Source: MGIIb-O5 sp036154155
GTDB lineage: Archaea; Thermoplasmatota; Poseidoniia; Poseidoniales; Thalassarchaeaceae
DNA length: 46,488 nt
Assembly (NCBI GenBank): GCA_036154155.1
Contig: JAYZLP010000022.1
Coordinates: 1-46,488 of the forward strand
Direction of reading: 5' to 3'
Of this stretch, positions 1-8,338 are shown piece after piece; the first letter of the stretch is position 1; each line of letters opens with the position of its first letter. Under the pieces are notes generated by a model, which saw only the letters and a program-made list of their open reading frames with translations, searched no databases and was not told the DNA's origin. A program made the translations under genes and the position numbers.

Positions 1-2
1 AC

Positions 3-2651
3 CCAGAATGGAGGGTTAGCCTCTCATTGACCAACGAGAGTGGCGGCCCACTGGCCAACCACATGTTCAGGATGATTAACTTGGATAATGGTTGGACCTC
101 GACATACTACACAGATTCCAACGGCTCCTGGGTCGAACACGTGGAGGAAGGTAGCTGGGTGCTCTCTGTCGAGCCCTTCACTAGTCCAGAGGGAGTTTCT
201 GAAACCCTTAGGGAACTAGTTCAGGTGAACGAGGCCTCTGCCTCGCACGACCACTCATTCTCAACTAGCGAAATAGCCACAGTATCCCTTAACTTAACCG
301 AGGACACTTCGGGCGAGCCACGAAGCGGCTTCACAATTGTCATGATCTCAGAGGAGGGACTAGGCTCAATCGACCTGGAAGAGACCGACTCAAACGGCAC
401 CGTCTCAGCCTCCATCCCTCCTGGGGACTGGACGGCAGAAATAAGCCGGGTAGAGAATGGTGTGATGTGGCAGTTAGAGTCTGACTCATTCACCCTCACT
501 CCGGGATCCAACCCCGAAATTTCTCTTGTTGTCGAGAGATCAGCTGAACTCAGTGGTAACGTGTATTGGGACTTCAACGATGACGATGACTCAGACATCG
601 GGGAAGGGGTCGAGGGCGTCATCGTCTCAATCAGGGAGAGCTGCGACGATGAATTCTCAGATTCCGGCCCGGACTCTCCGTCCTTCACTGGAAACCTGAC
701 GACCGACCTAAATGGGGACTGGTCAATCTTCCAGCCATCGGAGACCTCATGGTGCGTTACTACGCACATGGAAGGATTCGATCAAGAAGAGATCACGGTT
801 TCACTTGGCCCATCCCCCGAAGATGTCGAAATCGAGTTGACTGCTGGATTGGTAGGAGTGGGTGGAACCGTTTCTTACATAGACGAGTCTCAATTCTCGG
901 AAGTTTCCGACTCCGTGGTACTCGAACTATTCCCTGCTGAGGGACTAGTTAGGGATCCCGTCACCCCCACAAAGAATCTGGAGGACGGGGTGTGGAAAGG
1001 CAACTGGTCCGCACAGGTTGAGCCCGGCGAGTGGATAATTCGTGCTAGTGTCGAGGAAGATGGCCTGATTGCCATGGCTAACATAGAGGCCGACGTACTG
1101 GAAGGAGGTTTCGAGGACATGGGACTCATCTCAGGAGGGTGGCTATTACTAGAAACACAGTGGCTGGATTACGATGGGATCTCCAGAACCCTTGCAGACG
1201 TAGAAAGCCCGGAGTTAGTAATCAACATAGGGGGAGGCATCTCATGGGTCGCTCAACTGGATGATGATGGAGGAATGAGGATGCTGCTCCCCGGTGGAAT
1301 GGCTGAGACTTCAAGCGAATTCGAAGTCAACCAGATGGGACGTAACATGACATACTCGGGCGGTCGCACAGTAGGAATGCAAGCCGGACAGGAGACTCCT
1401 CCGATTGTAATCTCACACACAAGGGTATCTAACCACGAGGTTAACTTGCACGTCATCTCTAGCAGCGGGGGCGATCCTTCCCACGATGGCGGGATAGAGG
1501 ACCTATTGGCTCAACTGGACGAGAACACCTCTTCCTTCATCCCGCTAGAGTTCGTTATGGGAGTGGATTACCTCGGACACGAGCCGTTTGACACCTTCTC
1601 CGCGCAGGCCTTGGTCCCTGGGACGGACGGCGGAGACTGGCTGGTGGAGTTCCACAACGGTTCTGGCGAATGGAATACCACGGTATCCTTCGATGTGGGC
1701 CTCGAGAACACTCTGAACTTCACTGACCTACATGTCAGGATTAGTCCGGCAAACCAGTCTGTGGCACATTCCCTGACTAATGGGCACTCGGTCAAGATAG
1801 ACGTCTTCACAGCCGATGGTTATTACACAGAGGAGTCTGTCGTAGTCAGGATACCACAGATCCACGGTTTCTCAGCAGAGCCGATGGATGCAGTTTACGG
1901 AGTTTCATCGGGCGAAACGATCCAGATTGGGATTGACATCACAAACACTGGCAATGGGGACGAGAAGTACGAGTTCTCCTTCGACGATTCAGAACTTCCA
2001 GAGGGGTGGGAGAGAACTGGGGCGACCAGTCACACTCTGGGTGCCTTTGTATCGACTACCCACTCTATATCGGTAATCACGCCCGAGAACGCAACAGGCG
2101 GACCATACACAATTTACGCCTCGGTTACGGACAAGATGGGCGGCACATATCCCGACATTGAGATCAACGTAGAGGTCTCAAATCCAGAAATTAGCATAAC
2201 TGGCCACCAGTCGTACACAGGCGGGGACCCAGTTGCATTCACAACCAACGGATGGGCAGTCACGGTATACAACGGAGGATTAGTCGACGCTCCTGGCGTC
2301 ACTCTGAACGGCACAATCTGTGGCGATAGCAGTTGCAGCAGCGAGATAGCTTTCGACACAGATACCCGCGATATCCCCTCAATGTCCGAAGTAACATTCG
2401 ACATTTCCCTTGACCTAACCGAATACGGCCCAGACTCGTACTACCTCCGATTTGTCATTGTCGAGGAAACCGTCGATGGAGAGGTGTTGCCATATCTGGA
2501 AGATCAAGGTGGAGTTTCCAACGTCGACGTCCGTTCTCCGCCTGTCGAGGGTACAACTGACTGGATAGGATGGATTCTCGGGGCACTAATCGTGTTGGCT
2601 ATTGGAATGCTGACAAGGCCCCGTTCAAGAAGGCCAAATGCACCCTTCTGA
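3..2651 (+). CDS. Large anchored surface protein with Cna-B-like and Ig-like domains (5' truncated)
   Basis: The reading frame is open to the left edge, so the true start lies outside the window; a TTG at 27 is in frame but reads as an internal leucine. About 882 residues are visible. An SdrD/Cna-B-like segment with an acidic DFNDDDDSD run lies about one fifth of the way in. Near residue 630 is a CARDB/NEW3-like domain (ITNTGNGDEKYEFSF), then a second Ig-like domain with a cysteine pair. One membrane helix (WIGWILGALIVLAIGML) and a short basic tail end the protein. This gives an exported body held by a C-terminal anchor, facing outward. No catalytic motif was found, so adhesion or a structural surface role is inferred. 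A subtilase gene follows 38 bases downstream on the same strand. Confidence 0.8.
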   Translation, partial: PEWRVSLSLTNESGGPLANHMFRMINLDNGWTSTYYTDSNGSWVEHVEEGSWVLSVEPFTSPEGVSETLRELVQVNEASASHDHSFSTSEIATVSLNLTEDTSGEPRSGFTIVMISEEGLGSIDLEETDSNGTVSASIPPGDWTAEISRVENGVMWQLESDSFTLTPGSNPEISLVVERSAELSGNVYWDFNDDDDSDIGEGVEGVIVSIRESCDDEFSDSGPDSPSFTGNLTTDLNGDWSIFQPSETSWCVTTHMEGFDQEEITVSLGPSPEDVEIELTAGLVGVGGTVSYIDESQFSEVSDSVVLELFPAEGLVRDPVTPTKNLEDGVWKGNWSAQVEPGEWIIRASVEEDGLIAMANIEADVLEGGFEDMGLISGGWLLLETQWLDYDGISRTLADVESPELVINIGGGISWVAQLDDDGGMRMLLPGGMAETSSEFEVNQMGRNMTYSGGRTVGMQAGQETPPIVISHTRVSNHEVNLHVISSSGGDPSHDGGIEDLLAQLDENTSSFIPLEFVMGVDYLGHEPFDTFSAQALVPGTDGGDWLVEFHNGSGEWNTTVSFDVGLENTLNFTDLHVRISPANQSVAHSLTNGHSVKIDVFTADGYYTEESVVVRIPQIHGFSAEPMDAVYGVSSGETIQIGIDITNTGNGDEKYEFSFDDSELPEGWERTGATSHTLGAFVSTTHSISVITPENATGGPYTIYASVTDKMGGTYPDIEINVEVSNPEISITGHQSYTGGDPVAFTTNGWAVTVYNGGLVDAPGVTLNGTICGDSSCSSEIAFDTDTRDIPSMSEVTFDISLDLTEYGPDSYYLRFVIVEETVDGEVLPYLEDQGGVSNVDVRSPPVEGTTDWIGWILGALIVLAIGMLTRPRSRRPNAPF

Positions 2652-2658
2652 TGCATTG

Positions 2659-2667
2659 ATATTTATG
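2659..2667 (+). promoter_or_regulatory. TATA-like element for the subtilase gene
   Basis: The A/T-rich ATATTTATG is centred about 27 bases before the ATG at 2690. This is the spacing expected between an archaeal TATA box and the start of a leaderless transcript. No Shine-Dalgarno-like sequence separates it from the ATG. Called from sequence and spacing only. Confidence 0.5.
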
Positions 2668-2689
2668 CCCGTTATTATGGGGTTAGAAC

Positions 2690-3925
2690 ATGCCTGCAAT
2701 CGAGCATCTGGAGCTGATGCCCGAGCCTGAGGAACCTAGGTTACTTACAACAGTCGACCCCGACGCCCCGGGATATCCTGGGGATGCCTATGGCTTGTCG
2801 GATGAGGAGGCCCGTAGACTCAGGTGGCCATTGGGCCCGATAAAGGAGGCTCTATGGCCATGGGGGGCTGTATTCTTCTCGTTAGGTACAATTCTACTGC
2901 TAGTCTCATGGCCCTTCATTAATGCATATCTGACTCCAGTACTTCCAGACTCCGAGTGGGCCTACCAAGACACTGGAATCAGGCAATTGCAGAATTCGGG
3001 CCTTTCTGGCAAGGGAGTTTCAGTCTGCATTGTCGACACTGGTGCGGACGTGGCCCATCCGGATCTGATGGAAGTAAATCTAGTTGGATTCAGGGACTTC
3101 TATGAAGAAAATAACGATGAAGTCCGGGACGTTGGGGATGAGTATCACGGGACAATGATGACTGGACTTCTGGTCGCCAATGGGACATTCCTAGGGGCCG
3201 CCCCCGGGGTATCCCTCTCAGTAGCTCTGGCACTGGGCCCAGAGGGTTCTTCAGGGCAACAAGACAGAGTCGCGATGGCGATAAGGTGGTGCAGGATTAC
3301 ACAGGAGGCGGACATAATCAGCCTAAGTCTAGGAGCCAATCCTGGGATGGGAATGGGAACGGACTCAGAAACAGTCTCCGCTGTCAATGAGGCCCTCTCC
3401 GCGGGAATCTTCGTCGTTGCCGCTGCCGGCAACACGGGTCTAGACGAGTCAATTTCAGATGTCTCGGTTCCCGCAAACATTCCCGGAGTTATTGCCGTGG
3501 GAGCGGTATACAGTAGCGGAGTATCATGGCCCGAAAGTGCCTCCGGTTCCGAAACCGATCCATATGGTGGCGAACCCCGGGAGTTCCCAAACCAGAAACC
3601 AGAGGTATCTGCACCGGGAGTCAACATTTTCTCCACAGCGACCACCGAACTGTCCCCTCCGTATGCTTATTCATCAGGCACTAGCGACTCGACCGTTTTT
3701 GTTACAGGAGCGCTATCATTAATCTTGGAACTCTACGGTGAAGAACTCGTAAATGAGGATGGTCAGATGGATCAGGAATCAATGGAACTAGTGAAGAGGG
3801 CTCTAGCAAACTCCGCAGTTGGAGGGGAAGCTTTCGAGGATGGTCACGACAGTAAATTGGGCTATGGAAAACTGGATGCTTTCGAATGGGCCTCACAGGT
3901 CGCTTTTGAGCTCAATTTGAACTAG
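2690..3925 (+). CDS. Membrane-anchored subtilisin-like serine protease (S8 family)
   Basis: A 411-residue subtilase. The triad is visible as D116 (CIVDTGAD), H153 (YHGTMMTG) and S332 (SSGTSDS), with the oxyanion asparagine N248 in AAAGN. There is no cleavable signal peptide. Residues 1-50 are a proline/acid-rich segment, followed by one hydrophobic helix at about 57-80 that should act as a signal anchor and place the protease outside the cell. The serine motif GTSDSTVFVTG departs from the usual GTSMAxPxVAG, but the nucleophile is kept. No separate inhibitor propeptide is evident. It lies between two large surface proteins, so it may process surface or environmental proteins; that role is inference. 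The ATG follows a TATA-like element at leaderless spacing. Confidence 0.9.
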   Translation: MPAIEHLELMPEPEEPRLLTTVDPDAPGYPGDAYGLSDEEARRLRWPLGPIKEALWPWGAVFFSLGTILLLVSWPFINAYLTPVLPDSEWAYQDTGIRQLQNSGLSGKGVSVCIVDTGADVAHPDLMEVNLVGFRDFYEENNDEVRDVGDEYHGTMMTGLLVANGTFLGAAPGVSLSVALALGPEGSSGQQDRVAMAIRWCRITQEADIISLSLGANPGMGMGTDSETVSAVNEALSAGIFVVAAAGNTGLDESISDVSVPANIPGVIAVGAVYSSGVSWPESASGSETDPYGGEPREFPNQKPEVSAPGVNIFSTATTELSPPYAYSSGTSDSTVFVTGALSLILELYGEELVNEDGQMDQESMELVKRALANSAVGGEAFEDGHDSKLGYGKLDAFEWASQVAFELNLN

Positions 3926-3984
3926 AAACGGGCTTTGAGAGGGCATTTCTTGGCCGTCTTCACTTGCTCATTCCGACCCTACGG

Positions 3985-3990
3985 TTAAAT
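3985..3990 (+). promoter_or_regulatory. TATA-like element for the beta-helix surface protein
   Basis: TTAAAT, within GGTTAAATCC, lies about 27 bases before the ATG at 4014 in otherwise GC-rich intergenic sequence. This again fits a leaderless archaeal promoter. Confidence 0.45.
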
Positions 3991-4013
3991 CCGCTCCCGA
4001 CACCCCGCGTTAC

Positions 4014-7000
4014 ATGGCACGCGGAGACAGAACACGAAGCTCCCTTTTGGTATTCTTAATGCTAACAAGCGTATTCGTTTCTCTAGTGGGCCCTGCGACC
4101 CCCGTGGTTGCAGCAAATGACACCACCTCAGGCACGATTTCGGGAACGGAGGTGTGGCAAGGCAGTCACACCCTAACCGGTGACGTAGTCGTCTCCTCCG
4201 GAGCCAAGCTAATCATCCAGCCAGGCACCACTGTGACCTTTCCTAACGGTACTCACTTGGATGCAAGAGGGAGCATCTGCATAGGTGCATCTTCGTGCGG
4301 AGCTAGCGGAAACGCAAACACCGCCCAGAAAATTACCTTCAGATGGACCGAACCATCCAATTCTAGTGCTAGAGGGGAATGTTATGGGATGTCAAACGGG
4401 AATGAGGAAATATTCATTGAAGACCCATCATGCTTCGAGGGCGTCCTAATCAGGGACTCGATAGACCTCTCTCAAACTTCGATCAGATTCCTGACGATAG
4501 ATGGTGCATGGGGAATACCCTACTACATTGACACCCTCAATGAGTTCAGATATGGGGCCTTGGTTCTGGACGGCGCCAGCCCGACCCTTAGGGAGATGGA
4601 GTTCCTAGACGTCAATACTAGCAGTGTCTTGACCACCAATCTCGCTCAGCCTAGGTTCATTGGCGGCGAATACGTGGTAGGTAACGATGATGAAAGCAGC
4701 GTAGATGGTTCGGCCGTTCAGATCTACAGCTCAGGAACCCCTGTAACGCCACTAATTATGGAATCTCCTTCTCTCATCGGCACAGACAGGGGCTGCGGAC
4801 AGAGGGACGGGGGAAGGCCCACCGTATGGGTCCAAGACGCCTTCATAGAAATCGACGACGCCGATATCTCGGTCGGAGACTTCGGGATTTCCCTCAGGTA
4901 CTCCTCGGGATCCGTGACCAACTCCTCGATCAACGTAAATTGCAATGGAGTTGACCTATACAGCCTCAAGAGCGTGGGGACGACTGACTACCACAACGTA
5001 ATTGCCAGCAATGAGATCACTACCGGAGAAGGCACACCCGTCACCATCTATGGAGGGGCCCATGCGGATGTTTACGATAACGAGCTATCAGGGGCCTCAA
5101 GCGGTTCAGGAGTAGCTGTTTACTCTAGTTACGCGAATATTCACGATAATGACATCGGACCAATAGGCGGATGGAACGGACTCTGGATGCTAGGCTCATT
5201 TGACGTAATTGCTGAGAATAACACGATTCATGACGTGGCTAAGGAAGTCGTTCTAGCCGGAGAATATGGAAGCCAAGCACCAGCCCCATCTGCTGCTAGG
5301 GCCTTCCTCGCTAACAACACGCTCTCCACCGACGGAACCGGAACTTGCTCCAGCATGACTCACTTCGGTGGGGGATTCACCTGTCCCGCAGTTCTAGCAT
5401 TCAGATCCGGATTGACGATGTATGACAACGAAATCAATGCGGCTGGAGACGCAGATGGAATCAGGGCAGTGGGGGCACTTTTGGATATTCGAAGGAACAC
5501 TTGGAATGTGCCTTCCACTGGTGCCGTGATTAAGCACTATGATACTGGATTCGCTGGTAATCAGCAGTACGGGACTCTGGGATTCTTCACCGAGAACTCT
5601 TGGAATGGGGTCGACATGACGTACAACATCACCAAGAGTTCGGTAACAGTGCAGTCCGAGACAATTCCAAGTGCCACGGGCGGCAGCGATCCTGTGATAC
5701 TCTCTTGGCCAGACCAGGAAGCTTGGCCAGCAAACCAGTTCCAGAACGGAATAGTTCCCACTGAGGTCCAAGAGTGCGCACTATGCGACAATCTGACTCC
5801 AAGGAATTTCCCTCTGGCAATTAGCATGGACAACAACTCCACGGTTTTCACCTTTGCAGCTCTCGCCAATCTTGACCTCTCCTCGGTCTACATTGAGACT
5901 CAGCCAACTCCGTATGCTGTGCAAGTCCGCAGAGCAGAACTTGTTCGCTACCAAGTGCTGGTCGAGGGCGAGAGGGTAGCTGGAGCAGGCGTCCTGGTGG
6001 AGGACGCACTCGGTAACGACCTCTATGACATAGAAACTCTAGACGACGGATACACCCCTTGGTTCTCCCTCCCTTCAGATTTCCATCTGGACTTCAGGGG
6101 CTTGGGCGGAGGTGACAATCCCGATGGATATGCGGACGATGAATTCGAGGACTCCTGTACCGATGGCATTGACAACGACGGAGATCTCACTACAGACACA
6201 GACGATACGGATTGCGACTATGCAGCAGGAACACGTGAACTCTCGTTGTATAGGTACACTGCCTACAAGTTCGGCTCCGGACTGGATAGCGGCGAGTTCA
6301 CTCTCGAGGACTCGTCATTCCAGGGGACTGCCGAATTGTTGAACATGGCACCGTCCGTTTCGGTTACGCAGAATGAGGGTCATTCTTTCAGGAAGATTGT
6401 CAACATCACGGGTACCGCACATGACGGGGTACTCGCTGCATTCTACCAGACCGATGAGTTGGCTCAATGGGATCAAAAGGGCTACGTCCATTCTGTCGAA
6501 GTCAAGGATCCATTCACTGGGGGCTGGGACAATGCTCTCGTGGCAACAGACTCTTCTGGCGCAGGCCCAGGGGAGGTGACCCGCAATAATCACCCGTTCA
6601 AGACGTGGTTCTATGAATTGGATATGACTAGCATGGCAGAGGGTGACTACACATTCGAGTTCAGGTCATTTGACGGCATCACCCATAGTCCCATAGTAGG
6701 GATCACGATAAAGCTCAACACGCAGGCTCCGACTGTTTCTGTCACATCTCCAAGCTCAATGTCGACCCATTCAGATGATAGCGTCACATTCGAGGGTACT
6801 GCGTATGATTTCTACGGGTGCCCTGAGCAGTGTAGCATGGATGTTGAGGACATATACTTCCAAATTGTTGGTCCAAACTTCCAAGTTACCACGCCAGTAT
6901 CAGGCGGGCCCGATTGGTCATGGACTTGGGATTTCAGTGGACAGCCAAGGGAGAATGCCCAGTATACTTTCACAATTTGGGCGTCGGACTCCGACTTCTG

Positions 7001-8303
7001 CATAGGGGTCATCGATGAATGCGAGGCAACAGTCCTTACTCTGAATATCGACAACTCGAATACCGCTCCATTCCTTAGCGTGACTTCCCCTCAGAACGGG
7101 GACCGCATGGCAGTATCAGAGAGTTCAGTTTTCGAAGGTGTTGCTAGGGATTCTGATGGCACCGTCACAAGAGTGGATGTCGAGGTTCTCGATATAGCAA
7201 ATGGTTACATCAACGTACATTCGGAGACAATCACAGATTTTGCCTCCAATGGCGCGTTTAGTCAGGAGTGGAACTCCATGTCCCTGAGGCACAACGCAGA
7301 ATATCAAATCAGGATGAGGTCATACGACGGTTTTGACTACAGCGAGTGGGTGGAACTTCAGATTACGGCTGACAACCCGCCAGATGCAGGTAACAACCAA
7401 CCAGTTTTCGACTCAAGCGGCTGGATCGACGAAATCACACTCTACTGTGAATTGGAGTCCCAGTCTCAGGATAGGTGCACTCTCGCAGAAATCGACCTAA
7501 TGCAGTATTTCAGTGACGCAGACGAGAATCAAGAGTTGATGCTATCAGTTTATGACAACGATGAGCTATCAAGCGACGATGAATATGGAATCGTCTTCAG
7601 TATTGCATCCAGTGGCATGGCGACATATAACCCAATAACGATGTCTTTCTATGATCCGGAGATTACTGGGTGGTCTCTTGAAGGGGTCATTTTCGTGGCC
7701 TCTGATCCATTTGGTTCCAAGGCAAACTCGCTACCAGTTTCGGTAAATGTGATTGGGCTATCCTTCATAGTGAACGAGCCAGAGGATAGCAGGATCAGTG
7801 ATGACGAAATCGCAATTTTCACTGGTACTGGACTGCCTGGAAAAACAGTCACAGCCACAATTGGCGGTAACCCGGTAAACAACACGGTCATTTCAAGTGA
7901 CTCAACTTGGGAGATGGGCATACCCGGATCTAGGATTTCAGGCTCTGCAACTCCACAGTTCAAGTACGGGGGGGAGAACTACGAACCTGGATTCAAAATC
8001 ACCGTGAGTGACGAAGAAGGTTCTGGAATCGGCACACTTTTGATCATTGTCGTTGTTATACTACTCGGTGCAGCTGCTGCATTCGCCTACTTCTTCGTGG
8101 AAATAGAAGAAGATGACGAGACCGAATCAACGCAAGAAGTAGAATCGGAGGAACAACAGGAAGACCCGTATGCATGGGCCAAGTCAGAAGTTGAAGAAGC
8201 ACCTCAGCCCGAGCCTGAACGCTTCCGAAGAGACGCTAATCACCCAGGATGGTTGTGGGACACCGAGAACGAAGAGTGGGTCCCAGAGGATTCTCAGGCG
8301 TGA
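4014..8303 (+). CDS. Giant secreted beta-helix/Ig-like protein with transmembrane anchor and acidic cytoplasmic tail
   Basis: A 1429-residue protein. A signal peptide (basic MARGDRTRS, hydrophobic core, cleavage near VVAA) begins it. Residues about 40-560 hold repeated short strands with N/D-rich turns (YDNELSG, IHDNDIG, ENNTIHDV), typical of right-handed parallel beta-helix proteins. Around residue 710 is an acidic, probably metal-binding motif, CTDGIDNDGDLTTDTDDTDC. At least three Ig/cadherin-like modules follow (FEGTAYDFYG, FEGVARDSDG). One membrane helix lies at about 1339-1361, then a 68-residue acidic cytoplasmic tail ending in HPGWLWDTENEEWVPE. Beta-helix folds often bind or cleave polysaccharides, but no catalytic residues can be assigned here. 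Polymer binding at the cell surface is a guess. Confidence 0.85.
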   Translation: MARGDRTRSSLLVFLMLTSVFVSLVGPATPVVAANDTTSGTISGTEVWQGSHTLTGDVVVSSGAKLIIQPGTTVTFPNGTHLDARGSICIGASSCGASGNANTAQKITFRWTEPSNSSARGECYGMSNGNEEIFIEDPSCFEGVLIRDSIDLSQTSIRFLTIDGAWGIPYYIDTLNEFRYGALVLDGASPTLREMEFLDVNTSSVLTTNLAQPRFIGGEYVVGNDDESSVDGSAVQIYSSGTPVTPLIMESPSLIGTDRGCGQRDGGRPTVWVQDAFIEIDDADISVGDFGISLRYSSGSVTNSSINVNCNGVDLYSLKSVGTTDYHNVIASNEITTGEGTPVTIYGGAHADVYDNELSGASSGSGVAVYSSYANIHDNDIGPIGGWNGLWMLGSFDVIAENNTIHDVAKEVVLAGEYGSQAPAPSAARAFLANNTLSTDGTGTCSSMTHFGGGFTCPAVLAFRSGLTMYDNEINAAGDADGIRAVGALLDIRRNTWNVPSTGAVIKHYDTGFAGNQQYGTLGFFTENSWNGVDMTYNITKSSVTVQSETIPSATGGSDPVILSWPDQEAWPANQFQNGIVPTEVQECALCDNLTPRNFPLAISMDNNSTVFTFAALANLDLSSVYIETQPTPYAVQVRRAELVRYQVLVEGERVAGAGVLVEDALGNDLYDIETLDDGYTPWFSLPSDFHLDFRGLGGGDNPDGYADDEFEDSCTDGIDNDGDLTTDTDDTDCDYAAGTRELSLYRYTAYKFGSGLDSGEFTLEDSSFQGTAELLNMAPSVSVTQNEGHSFRKIVNITGTAHDGVLAAFYQTDELAQWDQKGYVHSVEVKDPFTGGWDNALVATDSSGAGPGEVTRNNHPFKTWFYELDMTSMAEGDYTFEFRSFDGITHSPIVGITIKLNTQAPTVSVTSPSSMSTHSDDSVTFEGTAYDFYGCPEQCSMDVEDIYFQIVGPNFQVTTPVSGGPDWSWTWDFSGQPRENAQYTFTIWASDSDFCIGVIDECEATVLTLNIDNSNTAPFLSVTSPQNGDRMAVSESSVFEGVARDSDGTVTRVDVEVLDIANGYINVHSETITDFASNGAFSQEWNSMSLRHNAEYQIRMRSYDGFDYSEWVELQITADNPPDAGNNQPVFDSSGWIDEITLYCELESQSQDRCTLAEIDLMQYFSDADENQELMLSVYDNDELSSDDEYGIVFSIASSGMATYNPITMSFYDPEITGWSLEGVIFVASDPFGSKANSLPVSVNVIGLSFIVNEPEDSRISDDEIAIFTGTGLPGKTVTATIGGNPVNNTVISSDSTWEMGIPGSRISGSATPQFKYGGENYEPGFKITVSDEEGSGIGTLLIIVVVILLGAAAAFAYFFVEIEEDDETESTQEVESEEQQEDPYAWAKSEVEEAPQPEPERFRRDANHPGWLWDTENEEWVPEDSQA

Positions 8304-8338
8304 ATCACCCATCTGTCGTCAATCACGAACATTCTTGA

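Noticed and set aside
3145..3645. 166-residue minus-strand open frame
   Set aside because: It mirrors the subtilase catalytic domain, which has clear triad motifs on the plus strand.
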